A DNA stretch of 64,000 nucleotides from Exilibacterium tricleocarpae (GTDB lineage: Bacteria > Pseudomonadota > Gammaproteobacteria > Pseudomonadales > Cellvibrionaceae): assembly GCF_007004655.1 (NCBI RefSeq), contig NZ_ML660099.1:62001-126000 (forward strand), written 5' to 3'. This document shows positions 26,584-35,079 of this stretch, piece after piece. The translations under genes and the position numbers were made by a program. The notes under the pieces are model-generated. The model worked only from the letters and a program-made list of their open reading frames with translations. It ran no database searches and was not told the origin of the DNA. Positions within the stretch are counted from its first letter, which is position 1; every line of letters begins with the position of its first letter.

Positions 26584-27561
26584 ATGCTGAAACAAATTTT
26601 ACCGATAGATGCCAGTCGATATCAAAACCACGCCATCCACGGCGCGGATCGCTGCTGGGCCGAAACCAATTGCTATGTCGATGTGATGGTGGAGCTGCTC
26701 CACGGCCTTGAACTGGAGCCGATAGCGGCGCTGCCGTTTACGCTGTGCATTGATTTCGAAGGCGATCAGTGGACGTTCTTCAAATTTCCGCACCAGGATT
26801 TGTTCACCCTGTTCGGTATCGAAATACAGGAACTCAATCCCTGGTTATCATTCGCCACCCATGTGGAGGAGCAAGTTTCCCTGGGCCGTCCCGTGCTGGT
26901 CGAAGTCGACTCCTATTTTCTGCCCGACACCGCCGGCACGGCCTACCAGACCGAACACGTTAAAACGACCATCGCCGTCAATGCGGTGGACATTGAAAAC
27001 GCGCGCCTGGGTTACTTTCACGGCCAGGGCTACTACGAACTCGATGGGGAAAACTGCCGCGAACTACTGCAGCTTGACGGTATTCCCAACCCGCGGGTAC
27101 TGCCGCCTTATATCGAGTACCTGAAACTGAGGCCGCAGCTTATCGAAACCGACCGGCGCCCGTTGCCGCAGAAATCGGTCGAGGTATTGCGACGCAACCT
27201 CGCGCTGACGCCATCCGACAATCCGTTTACACGTTTTAAAGAGCGGTTTGAAGCCGATCTCGACTGGCTGATGGCGGAGTCCATCGAAACCTTCCACAAA
27301 TACTCATTCGCCACTTTGCGCCAGTATGGCGCCTGTTTCGAGTTGGTGGAAACCTATCTGCGCTGGCTCGAGCGTCACGGCGAGACAGGGCTGAACGGCG
27401 CAGTCGAGGCTTTCGGCAGTCTTTCCACTACGGCAAAAGCTTTTCAATTTCAGCTCGCGCGAGCCATGGCCCGCAAACGCGCGCTGGATACGTCCACAAT
27501 CAATACTATGGGCGAACACTGGGAGCAGGGCATGCAAACCCTGCGGCAAAAGTATGCCTAG
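26584..27561 (+). CDS. DUF1839 family protein
   Basis: 325 residues. The block HGADRCWAETNCYVDVMVELLHGLELEP, LPFTLCIDFEGDQWTFFKF, VEVDSYFLPDTAGTAYQTEHVKTTI and YFHGQGYYELDGENCREL matches the DUF1839 pattern as I remember it. Biochemical role not established to my knowledge; members tend to occur next to a carrier protein and an acyl-CoA-dehydrogenase-like gene, as here. The VEVDSYFLPD/HVKT pattern resembles the Cys-His-less, aspartate-rich core of papain-like transferase folds, but this is a guess. Same strand and short gaps suggest an operon with its neighbours. Confidence 0.75.
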   Translation: MLKQILPIDASRYQNHAIHGADRCWAETNCYVDVMVELLHGLELEPIAALPFTLCIDFEGDQWTFFKFPHQDLFTLFGIEIQELNPWLSFATHVEEQVSLGRPVLVEVDSYFLPDTAGTAYQTEHVKTTIAVNAVDIENARLGYFHGQGYYELDGENCRELLQLDGIPNPRVLPPYIEYLKLRPQLIETDRRPLPQKSVEVLRRNLALTPSDNPFTRFKERFEADLDWLMAESIETFHKYSFATLRQYGACFELVETYLRWLERHGETGLNGAVEAFGSLSTTAKAFQFQLARAMARKRALDTSTINTMGEHWEQGMQTLRQKYA

Positions 27562-27658
27562 GGTTGCGGGCCTGTGGAGCGGGTACCGGTCGCAAACCGG
27601 GAGCCGCGGCGGGGCCGCATCGACACCCACGGGCCGACGAAGGGACTCAGCGTAGAAC

Positions 27659-30223
27659 GTGATAAGAGAACAACTGCCCCTGCCGACCCTCTGGGCCCTG
27701 TGTAACACACCAGCCGATCAGTACCCGAGCCCGACGGAACTGCCAGCCGCCAGCGAGTGGATCGACGCCCCCGTGCCCGGCACCCTGGCCACCGCGGCAG
27801 CGGCCAGTGGCTACCGCTTACCGGACTCAAACTGGGACGACTGCGATTGGTGGTACCGCTGCCCGTTTACACTCGACGCCACCCGGCGTACCGGCCAGCG
27901 CTGGTTTATCTGTTTCGAGGGTCTGGCAACCCATGCGCAGGTGTGGCTCAACGGACAGGTGATACTGGTCGCCGACAATATGTTCCGCACCTATGAGGTC
28001 GACATCTCCGCACATATTGCCGACGCCAACTGGCTGCACATTGTCTTTCGCAGTTTAACCCGACAACTGGCCGACAAAAAACCTCGCCCGCGCTGGAAAA
28101 CCAATCTGGTCGAACACCAACAGTTGCGCTGGCATCGCACCACGCTGCTGGGCCGGATACCGGGCTGGACACCGCCGGTCAAACCCATAGGTCCATGGAG
28201 AGCCGTGTCTCTGGAAAGGCGCGCGCAGGTGTCAGTAACCAAGCTGCTACTGCGACCACAGGCAAACGCCGACGGTCAGGCGCAGCTTGCCGATACCAGC
28301 AGCAGCGATAACAGTACTGCTGCTGTAGATATCGAAGTCGAACTGTCGATACTCGACATAACCTCGAGCGCCACCCTCATAGAACAGGCGACTGCACATC
28401 TGATACTGGACGGCGTGCGCTTTCCACTGGCGCTACACCACCAAGGCGAGCGCCTGACGATTGCCCAGCAGCTTGCCGTGGAGGCACCGCTTTGGTGGCC
28501 CCATACGCACGGGACCGCCGCTCTGGTGGACTACGCACTGGAAATATCCATCGACGGTACCAGCACCACGCTGGACAGCGGTAAACTGGGCTTCAGGCAG
28601 GTAACCGTCGCACGCGAGTCGAGTGCCGGCGGCGACGCCGCCCTGGCCATCGCGGTCAACGGTGTGCCGATCTTCTGCCGCGGCGCCTGCTGGAGCATCA
28701 ACGATATCGACAGCCTCACCGGCGACCCGCGCGAACTGCGACGCAGCCTCCTGCTGGCACGGGATGCCGGCGTCAATATGCTGCGCATCGGCGGCACCAT
28801 GGTCTATGAACAGGACACGTTCTACGCCCTGTGCGATGAACTGGGCATCATGGTCTGGCAGGATTTCATGTTCGCCAACATGGACTACCCGGCCGACGAT
28901 CAGCAGTTCCTGGCCAATGTCACAGCGGAGGTCAGCGAGCAATTACAACGCCTGTGTCGCTTCGCCTGTATCAGCGTCTATTGCGGCAACAGCGAAGTGC
29001 AACAGCAGGCGGCGATGTTCGGTATGCCGGCCGAGCACTGGCAAAGCCCGCTGTTCGACGCGTCGATACCGGCGCTGTGCGAGCAACTGCACCCGGGCAT
29101 TCCCTATTTTCCTTCAACGCCCTGTGAAGGCGCGCTGCCGTTTCATATCGGCACGGGGCTCAGCCACTTTTACGCCGTCGGTGCCTACCAGCGGGCGTTG
29201 TCCGATCGCATTATCGAGCAGGTGAAATTCACACCCGAGTGCCTCGGCTTTGCCAATATCCCCGCCGACAGCACCGTCAACAGCGTGATGGGCGGCGGCG
29301 TTTTCGCCTGTCATCACCCGCGCTGGAAAGCCGGCGTGCCGCGCGATACCGGCACCGGCTGGGACTTTGAGGACATCCGCGACCACTATCTGAAATCGCT
29401 CTACGCCGAAGACCCCGCGACACTGCGCTACCACAATCCGGGTCGCTACCTGCAACTGTCACGCAGTGTCACCGGCGAGGTAATGGCACAGGTTTTCAGC
29501 CGCTGGCGCACCTCGACCCGCTGCGGCGGCGCGCTGGTCTGGTTCTTTAAAGACCTGGTGCCGGGCGCCGGCTGGGGTCTGCTCGACGCCGGCAACCTGC
29601 CCAAAGCGGTGTATTATTATCTGCGGCGGGTATGGGCCAAGCGCGCCGTGCTACTCACCGACAACGGTCTCGACGGCCTCGACATCACCGCGATCAACGA
29701 AATGCCGGCGCCGTTTACCGGCAGCCTGGAGTTCGGGCTGATCGATCGGGGACAAACCTTCACTGCCCGGGAAACCACGCCGATCAGCATCACCGCCCGC
29801 GGCACCATAACACTCAACAGTGATGCGCTACTCGGGCGCTTCTACGACACCACCTACAACTATCGCTTCGGTCCCCCCAAACACGAGTTGGCCTTTGCCA
29901 GATTGACCGATGCGCAGGGCAGCCCCGTTTCCGAGGCCTGCTACTTTCCCGGCACGCTCAAGCTGACCTGTCAGGATAAGGCTGACATCGTTACCCGCAT
30001 CGAACCCAACGACCGGGGTTTCAGCCTGACTCTGAGAGCCGATCGTTTTTTGCAGTGTGTCGACCTCGACATCCGCGACCACGAGCCCGACGATAATTTC
30101 TTTCATCTGTTACCGCAGGTGGACAAGGTCGTACAGTGGCGCCGCCGCACCGATACACCGCGATCGTTTCGCGGCACTTTGAGCGCTGTCAATCTGGCCC
30201 ACCCGATCAGGTTGCAGCTATGA
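27659..30223 (+). CDS. Glycoside hydrolase family 2 protein (beta-mannosidase-like)
   Basis: 854 residues. N-terminal jelly-roll sugar-binding domain (WWYRCPFTLD, GLATHAQVWLNGQ), immunoglobulin-like domain, then a TIM barrel from about residue 335. The acid/base Glu is in SVYCGNSEVQQQ (about residue 445, equivalent to the NE motif), and TPECLGFANIP (about residue 527) is the probable nucleophile strand. The sequence diverges from beta-mannosidases (CGNSE in place of CGNNE). No signal peptide is seen, so it would act in the cytoplasm, odd for EPS degradation. The stop overlaps the next start (ATGA), so translation is coupled. Confidence 0.85.
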   Translation: MIREQLPLPTLWALCNTPADQYPSPTELPAASEWIDAPVPGTLATAAAASGYRLPDSNWDDCDWWYRCPFTLDATRRTGQRWFICFEGLATHAQVWLNGQVILVADNMFRTYEVDISAHIADANWLHIVFRSLTRQLADKKPRPRWKTNLVEHQQLRWHRTTLLGRIPGWTPPVKPIGPWRAVSLERRAQVSVTKLLLRPQANADGQAQLADTSSSDNSTAAVDIEVELSILDITSSATLIEQATAHLILDGVRFPLALHHQGERLTIAQQLAVEAPLWWPHTHGTAALVDYALEISIDGTSTTLDSGKLGFRQVTVARESSAGGDAALAIAVNGVPIFCRGACWSINDIDSLTGDPRELRRSLLLARDAGVNMLRIGGTMVYEQDTFYALCDELGIMVWQDFMFANMDYPADDQQFLANVTAEVSEQLQRLCRFACISVYCGNSEVQQQAAMFGMPAEHWQSPLFDASIPALCEQLHPGIPYFPSTPCEGALPFHIGTGLSHFYAVGAYQRALSDRIIEQVKFTPECLGFANIPADSTVNSVMGGGVFACHHPRWKAGVPRDTGTGWDFEDIRDHYLKSLYAEDPATLRYHNPGRYLQLSRSVTGEVMAQVFSRWRTSTRCGGALVWFFKDLVPGAGWGLLDAGNLPKAVYYYLRRVWAKRAVLLTDNGLDGLDITAINEMPAPFTGSLEFGLIDRGQTFTARETTPISITARGTITLNSDALLGRFYDTTYNYRFGPPKHELAFARLTDAQGSPVSEACYFPGTLKLTCQDKADIVTRIEPNDRGFSLTLRADRFLQCVDLDIRDHEPDDNFFHLLPQVDKVVQWRRRTDTPRSFRGTLSAVNLAHPIRLQL

Positions 30224-32058
30224 GTGTGAAGCGCACTGCCTTCTGGTCGCAAACCGCCGCAGGGCCGTTGTTCACCTGGCTGCACTTGCCGGCGCACGCG
30301 GCGGCACCGACATGCGGCGGCAAACTGGGCATTGTTATCTGCAATCCCGTCGGCCACGAATACACCCATGCCCATCGCTCGTTGCGACATTTGGCCGACG
30401 CCCTGGCCGCAGCCGGATACCCGACACTCAGATTCGATTACCTCGGCACCGGTGATTCCGACGATCATATGCTGGCCCCGCGACGCATTGAGGTCTGGCT
30501 GGAGAATATTCAGGCCCAGGTCGACTGGCTGAAAAGCAATACCGCCGTAACGGCGGTCGCCCTCGTCGGCCTGCGACTGGGAGCCACCCTGGCAGCCCTG
30601 TCCGCCGGCCGGCAAACTGTGGATTACCTGGTGTTGTGGAACCCCTGCGTCAAAGGCAAACGCTATGTGCGGGAAATGACTTCACTGGCGAAAATGGCGG
30701 CGGCCGCACTGTCGTACGAGCAGAACTTTATTGAAACCGCCGGCTTTCTGCTGTCGACGGAGACCCTGGAGCGGTTGAAATCCATCGACCTGACCAACGA
30801 CGTCCCGACCGGCAATGAGAAAGTGCTGATAGTAAATCCCGACCATGTCAGCACCGACGACAGCTATGCGAACTGCCTGCGACAACAAAACATTGCCGTT
30901 GATGTCGTGCAGGGCCCCGGCTACCTGGATATGCTGGCCGAACCCCAGGACACCAAAGTTCCCCATGCCGCCATCGGTGCCATCGTCGACTGGCTGGCAC
31001 GGCAGGGGCCCGCCGGCGATCGCGCGGACACCCCTTCGACAACCCGGCTCACGCTTGGCGACCGGCATTCCTTTCGGGCTCGGGCGCCGGCGACACAACG
31101 GCTACAGGCACCGCGGGCGGTGCGCGAGTCATTGGTTATCGCCGGACAACAGCGGCAAATGTTCGGTATCTTGACTCAACCCGAGCGCCAATCAGCAGCA
31201 CCCTGCGGACCGCTGGTCGTGTTGTCCAACTCCGGCTCCGTTCACCACGTTGGACCCAACCGCCTCTATGTGGAATTGAGCCGCGCGCTCGCCGAGGCAG
31301 GGCTGGACTGCTTTCGCTACGACCTCAGTAACCTGGGCGACAGTTGCTGCGAAACCAGCGTCGAGGAAAACCACCCCTACCCCGCCGGCGCCGTTGCCAA
31401 CCTGGCGACCGTGCTGGAACATCTGCAAACAGAACTCGGCTATCGGGAGTTTATCCTGGCGGGTCTGTGTTCCGGCTCACATCTGTCTTTTCACGCCGGT
31501 CTGTCGCTGCCGGACCACCCGATCGTCGAGTCGGTGCTGATCAACCCGCTGACTTTCTACTGGGAAGAAGGGATGTCGCTTGAGATACCCTCGGCATATC
31601 AGGTCAACAAAGACGCCAAGTACTACGAATATGCCGTGAAAAGTCTGGGCAACTGGGTGCGCCTGCTCAAAGGCAAAGTAGATATAGCCTATATCGTCAA
31701 GTTCACTCTTAAGCTCTTCGCGCAGAGGGTTCGCGAAGGCGGTAAGAATATGCTGGAGCGCCTGGCGATACTGCCGCCGAGCCAGCTGGGGCGGGACCTG
31801 TTGCGCTTCAAACAGGCCGGCAGGAATATAAGCTTTATTTTCTCACGCTCAGACCCGGGCCATAAAATTCTGGTTTCCGAGGCTAAGCTGATCGCCAGGA
31901 AAATGGCCAACCGGGACGACCTGTCACTGTACTTTATCGACGACGCGGACCATACTTTTTCCAAGCGCGAAAAACGCGATCAACTGACTGACAGATTGAT
32001 CCGCCACCTGCGCCACTACGCTTTTCAACACCCTCAACCCGCCAAGCAACAGTTGTAA
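30220..32058 (+). CDS. Double-domain alpha/beta hydrolase (exosortase-A-system hydrolase-like), first paralogue
   Basis: 612 residues starting at the ATGA overlap with the GH2 gene. Two alpha/beta-hydrolase domains in tandem. Domain 1 (about 1-260): VICNPVGHEYTHAHRSLRHLADAL, FDYLGTGDS, and the elbow GLRLG with Arg119 where the nucleophile should be. Domain 2 (about 300-612): NSGSVHHVGPNRLYVELSRALAEAG, FDYDLSNLGDS-like FRYDLSNLGDS, elbow GLCSG with Cys417, Asp545 (SRSDPG) and His578 (DDADHTF), a complete Cys-Asp-His set. The halves resemble the two separate exosortase-A-associated hydrolases, here fused. A paralogue lies at 35076-36821. Substrate unknown; thioester or ester hydrolysis or transfer is plausible beside two carrier proteins. 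Confidence 0.83.
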   Translation: MSVKRTAFWSQTAAGPLFTWLHLPAHAAAPTCGGKLGIVICNPVGHEYTHAHRSLRHLADALAAAGYPTLRFDYLGTGDSDDHMLAPRRIEVWLENIQAQVDWLKSNTAVTAVALVGLRLGATLAALSAGRQTVDYLVLWNPCVKGKRYVREMTSLAKMAAAALSYEQNFIETAGFLLSTETLERLKSIDLTNDVPTGNEKVLIVNPDHVSTDDSYANCLRQQNIAVDVVQGPGYLDMLAEPQDTKVPHAAIGAIVDWLARQGPAGDRADTPSTTRLTLGDRHSFRARAPATQRLQAPRAVRESLVIAGQQRQMFGILTQPERQSAAPCGPLVVLSNSGSVHHVGPNRLYVELSRALAEAGLDCFRYDLSNLGDSCCETSVEENHPYPAGAVANLATVLEHLQTELGYREFILAGLCSGSHLSFHAGLSLPDHPIVESVLINPLTFYWEEGMSLEIPSAYQVNKDAKYYEYAVKSLGNWVRLLKGKVDIAYIVKFTLKLFAQRVREGGKNMLERLAILPPSQLGRDLLRFKQAGRNISFIFSRSDPGHKILVSEAKLIARKMANRDDLSLYFIDDADHTFSKREKRDQLTDRLIRHLRHYAFQHPQPAKQQL

Positions 32059-32063
32059 TCTTT

Positions 32064-33128
32064 ATGAATAGTCATCGAATCTACACATTAGATGTGTTGC
32101 GTATATTTGCCGCCCTCTGGGTTTTCCTCTATCACCTGACTGCCATGAGCGATCGCGCCGCTCACTACGAAGAGATCGTGTGGTTCACCAAATTCGGCTT
32201 TCTCGGCGTGCCGCTGTTTTTTATGATCAGCGGTTTTGTCATCTGCAATTCAACCATCAACCGCTCCTTTTGGGAGTTTTCCGTCTCAAGGTTTACCCGC
32301 CTGTATCCCACCTACTGGGCCGCGATGATCTTTACCACAGCCATCGTGTATATCCTGGTCGGCGACAAATCGCCCATCAGTCTCGCCCAGTTTCTCACCA
32401 ACCTGACGATGTTGAACGACTACCTGAGGGTCAGCGATATAGACCCGGTTTACTGGACACTGCATATAGAACTGCAGTTTTATGCCTGGACGGCTCTGTT
32501 ACTGGCATTGAACTGGCTGCATAAGGCGCACTTATGGCTGGTCGCCTGGTTGTCAGTCACCCTGTTGTATCTGGTGGTGCAACAGCCCTTTTTTATGTCC
32601 TGGTTCATCTCTCCCGCCTACTCCTGTTACCTGATTGCAGGGGTGGTCTTCTTTTTGGCGTCGCGGCATGGATTTACCCGTTTCTACACTATATTATTAG
32701 CGCTGTCGTTTAGTATTGCTATCTACTACCTACCCCAGCAGTTCGAGAACAAAGCCATACCGGTGCAGTCTGTGGATTACGTTTGGGGCGGGTTGTTGAT
32801 AGCGGCTTTCTACCTTATATTCACGGGCATATCGCAGGGTAAACTGAATATGAAACCGTTTTGGGGTATTACCTTCCTCAGCGGCATCAGTTACCCCCTG
32901 TACCTGGTGCACCACCGGGCAGGTCGCCACCTGTTTTACGAATATATCGAATCGACCGACCCTTACCTGTTGCTGTTTATGATTCTGGCCACCATGGTGT
33001 CGGTATCCAGCGTACTGTACCTGGCGGTCGATAAAAATCTGTCCGGCAAACTGCGCCGGCGGCTATTGGCGTTACCGCAGAAAATAAACAAGTCCCGCAC
33101 GGACGACATACCCACAACTACGGGCTGA
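32064..33128 (+). CDS. Acyltransferase family 3 membrane protein
   Basis: 354 residues with about ten membrane helices. The N-terminal TLDVLRIFAALWVFLYHLTA carries the conserved His (FLYHL), and FSVSRFTRLYPTYW the conserved Arg motif of OafA-type O-acyltransferases. It starts 5 bases after the hydrolase stop and precedes a carrier protein, so the acyl donor could be carrier-bound rather than acetyl-CoA; that is inference. The final 30 residues are cytoplasmic and basic. Third O-acylation enzyme in the locus. Confidence 0.88.
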   Translation: MNSHRIYTLDVLRIFAALWVFLYHLTAMSDRAAHYEEIVWFTKFGFLGVPLFFMISGFVICNSTINRSFWEFSVSRFTRLYPTYWAAMIFTTAIVYILVGDKSPISLAQFLTNLTMLNDYLRVSDIDPVYWTLHIELQFYAWTALLLALNWLHKAHLWLVAWLSVTLLYLVVQQPFFMSWFISPAYSCYLIAGVVFFLASRHGFTRFYTILLALSFSIAIYYLPQQFENKAIPVQSVDYVWGGLLIAAFYLIFTGISQGKLNMKPFWGITFLSGISYPLYLVHHRAGRHLFYEYIESTDPYLLLFMILATMVSVSSVLYLAVDKNLSGKLRRRLLALPQKINKSRTDDIPTTTG

Positions 33129-33155
33129 GCGGCCTCTTTATAGAAAGGTGTCTCC

Positions 33156-33392
33156 ATGTCAGCAGAAAATGAAGCCTTACTGAAAGCCATATTTGCGGCC
33201 GTGTTCGAAATGCAGGACGAAGCGCAAATTCCTGCAGCCACCCAGGACACCACAAAGTCCTGGGATTCGGTTACCCATGTAGCGTTGATTACCGCCCTTG
33301 AAAGTGAGTTCGACCTCTTTATCGACACGGCGGAGGCGCTGTCACTGGTTTCCTATGAGAAAATACTCGACTATATCAGCAACAACAGCTGA
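33156..33392 (+). CDS. Stand-alone acyl carrier protein (second)
   Basis: 78 residues. The motif TTKSWDSVTHVALITALESEFDLFI places Ser38 at the phosphopantetheine site; the WDSVTHVALI form is typical of small carriers that partner FkbH-like proteins. It is 31 bases upstream of the FkbH-like gene, supporting that pairing. The upstream ribosome site is AAAGG (33143-33147). A second, different carrier is encoded at 25037. Confidence 0.87.
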   Translation: MSAENEALLKAIFAAVFEMQDEAQIPAATQDTTKSWDSVTHVALITALESEFDLFIDTAEALSLVSYEKILDYISNNS

Positions 33393-33423
33393 CACCCGGG
33401 CTGGTCGCCAACGATAAGGAGCC

Positions 33424-35079
33424 ATGGATATGAACTTTCTGACGGCGCATAAATTGGTGAAGTCATTCGTATCGGGTCCGGAGCTGGGGCTGCGACTGGC
33501 AATGTCGGGAGAGACTGAAAATCTCAGTCTTTTTTTACAGGCCCATGCCGCGACGCGGGGTTTCCTGTGCAGACAGCAGGCAATACCTTTCAATACGCTG
33601 CAACAGTTTGTCAGGCAAGAAAGTTTCGATGAGGTAAAGAACGTCTTTGTCCTGCTGCCCTGGGATTTTCTTCCGCCCCTGGATTGGCGCACCGGGTTTA
33701 GCCGGGATGAATTCTCGCCGGCAGCGTCTCTGGCATCGATTCGCGACACGGCGGCCCTGCTCGGCAATGTGCCCAACGCCGGATTTGTCTATATCGATGC
33801 GCCCATACCTCCGATTGCAGCCGACGGCAATGCAAACGAAAAGCTGCGTACACACTTACGGTCGGCGGCGCTCGAACTGGGGGCACGCGTTTACCCGGAG
33901 ACCGCTTTTGCGCTGGCAAGCTATCTGACCCACGGTACGCCGATAGCGTCAAGCCACGTCTCTCTACTGTCCGAGACGGTTATCGAGTTGGCCGTCGGCA
34001 AAACGCGGCCGAGCGCTAAAATTCTGGCCACCGACCTCGACAACGTCATGTGGCGGGGCGTTATCGGTGAAGATGGTGTCGACAACATCCACTTCGGTCC
34101 GACCGGGGCCGGCTATCGCCATTTTTTATACCAGACCTACCTGAAGCGCCTGCAATCCCAGGGTGTCGTGCTGATAGCAGTCAGTCGCAACGACACCGAA
34201 CTGGCCAACCTGCCCTTCACAACCGATCGCATGACATTAAAAACCGATGATTTCGTTTCCATCGTCGCCAGTTACAACGCCAAGTCCGCACAACTGGAAC
34301 AGATTGCCAAAGAACTCAACCTGGGACTGGATGCCATTGTCTTCGTCGATGACAACCCTCTCGAAATCGCCGAGGTCCGCGAGCAGCTGGAGCAGGTAAA
34401 CTGTGTATTGTTTCCGGGAAAAGACGCAGAACTGCCCGACTTTTTTTCAACACTGGCGTCCTTTTTCCACAGACAGAGTATCAGCGACGAAGATAAAAAA
34501 CGCACCGAGCTCTATCGAACCCGCCTCAAGAGTATGGTGCCAAGTGATGTTCAGGGCGGCGACCTGACCGAATTTCTCAAAAATCTCGAGATGCGGCTGA
34601 CCATACACCGGCGTCATGCAAAAGACTTCGATCGCGCTGTGCAGCTTATCAATAAAACCAACCAGTTCAACTTAAACGGCATTCGACTGGCGGCAAGTGA
34701 CGTTATCGACATACTCGATAACGGCGGCAGGCTGTTTACCGCGACCCTGGCAGACAAAAACGGTTCCCACGGGGAGATACTGGCCTGCCTTATCGACCGC
34801 GGGGGGAAAGTGCAGGCTTATGTCATGTCCTGCCGGGTTTTTCAACGGCGGGTTGAATTCGCATTCCTGGTCTGGCTGGCAAAGCAACAGCTCTACGAAC
34901 AGCTGGATTTTATGTTTTCACCGACGGACCGGAATATTCCCGTCCAACAGTTTTTTAGCGATAGCATTTTTAGCCATAGCCCCGGCGAGGCGCCGTCGGC
35001 AAACTCTGAGAATATAATCAGGCATCACCTGGAGAGCCATCAGCTCTTCGAGGTGACAGATACGGCAGCGGCGTCATGA
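33424..35079 (+). CDS. FkbH-like HAD-IIIC family protein
   Basis: 551 residues. HAD core: KILATDLDNVMWRGVIGEDG supplies Asp204 and Asp206 (the usual FkbH motif is DLDNTLW; here Val replaces Thr), then VLIAVSRNDTEL and AIVFVDDNPLEIAEVR with the acidic motif. The C-terminal part (TNQFNLNGIRL) is the GNAT-like domain that completes FkbH proteins. FkbH enzymes take 1,3-bisphosphoglycerate and load a glyceryl group on an ACP. With the adjacent carrier gene, glyceryl-ACP formation is the obvious hypothesis. Start at 33424 follows AAGGAG. The stop overlaps the next start (ATGA). Confidence 0.88.
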   Translation: MDMNFLTAHKLVKSFVSGPELGLRLAMSGETENLSLFLQAHAATRGFLCRQQAIPFNTLQQFVRQESFDEVKNVFVLLPWDFLPPLDWRTGFSRDEFSPAASLASIRDTAALLGNVPNAGFVYIDAPIPPIAADGNANEKLRTHLRSAALELGARVYPETAFALASYLTHGTPIASSHVSLLSETVIELAVGKTRPSAKILATDLDNVMWRGVIGEDGVDNIHFGPTGAGYRHFLYQTYLKRLQSQGVVLIAVSRNDTELANLPFTTDRMTLKTDDFVSIVASYNAKSAQLEQIAKELNLGLDAIVFVDDNPLEIAEVREQLEQVNCVLFPGKDAELPDFFSTLASFFHRQSISDEDKKRTELYRTRLKSMVPSDVQGGDLTEFLKNLEMRLTIHRRHAKDFDRAVQLINKTNQFNLNGIRLAASDVIDILDNGGRLFTATLADKNGSHGEILACLIDRGGKVQAYVMSCRVFQRRVEFAFLVWLAKQQLYEQLDFMFSPTDRNIPVQQFFSDSIFSHSPGEAPSANSENIIRHHLESHQLFEVTDTAAAS

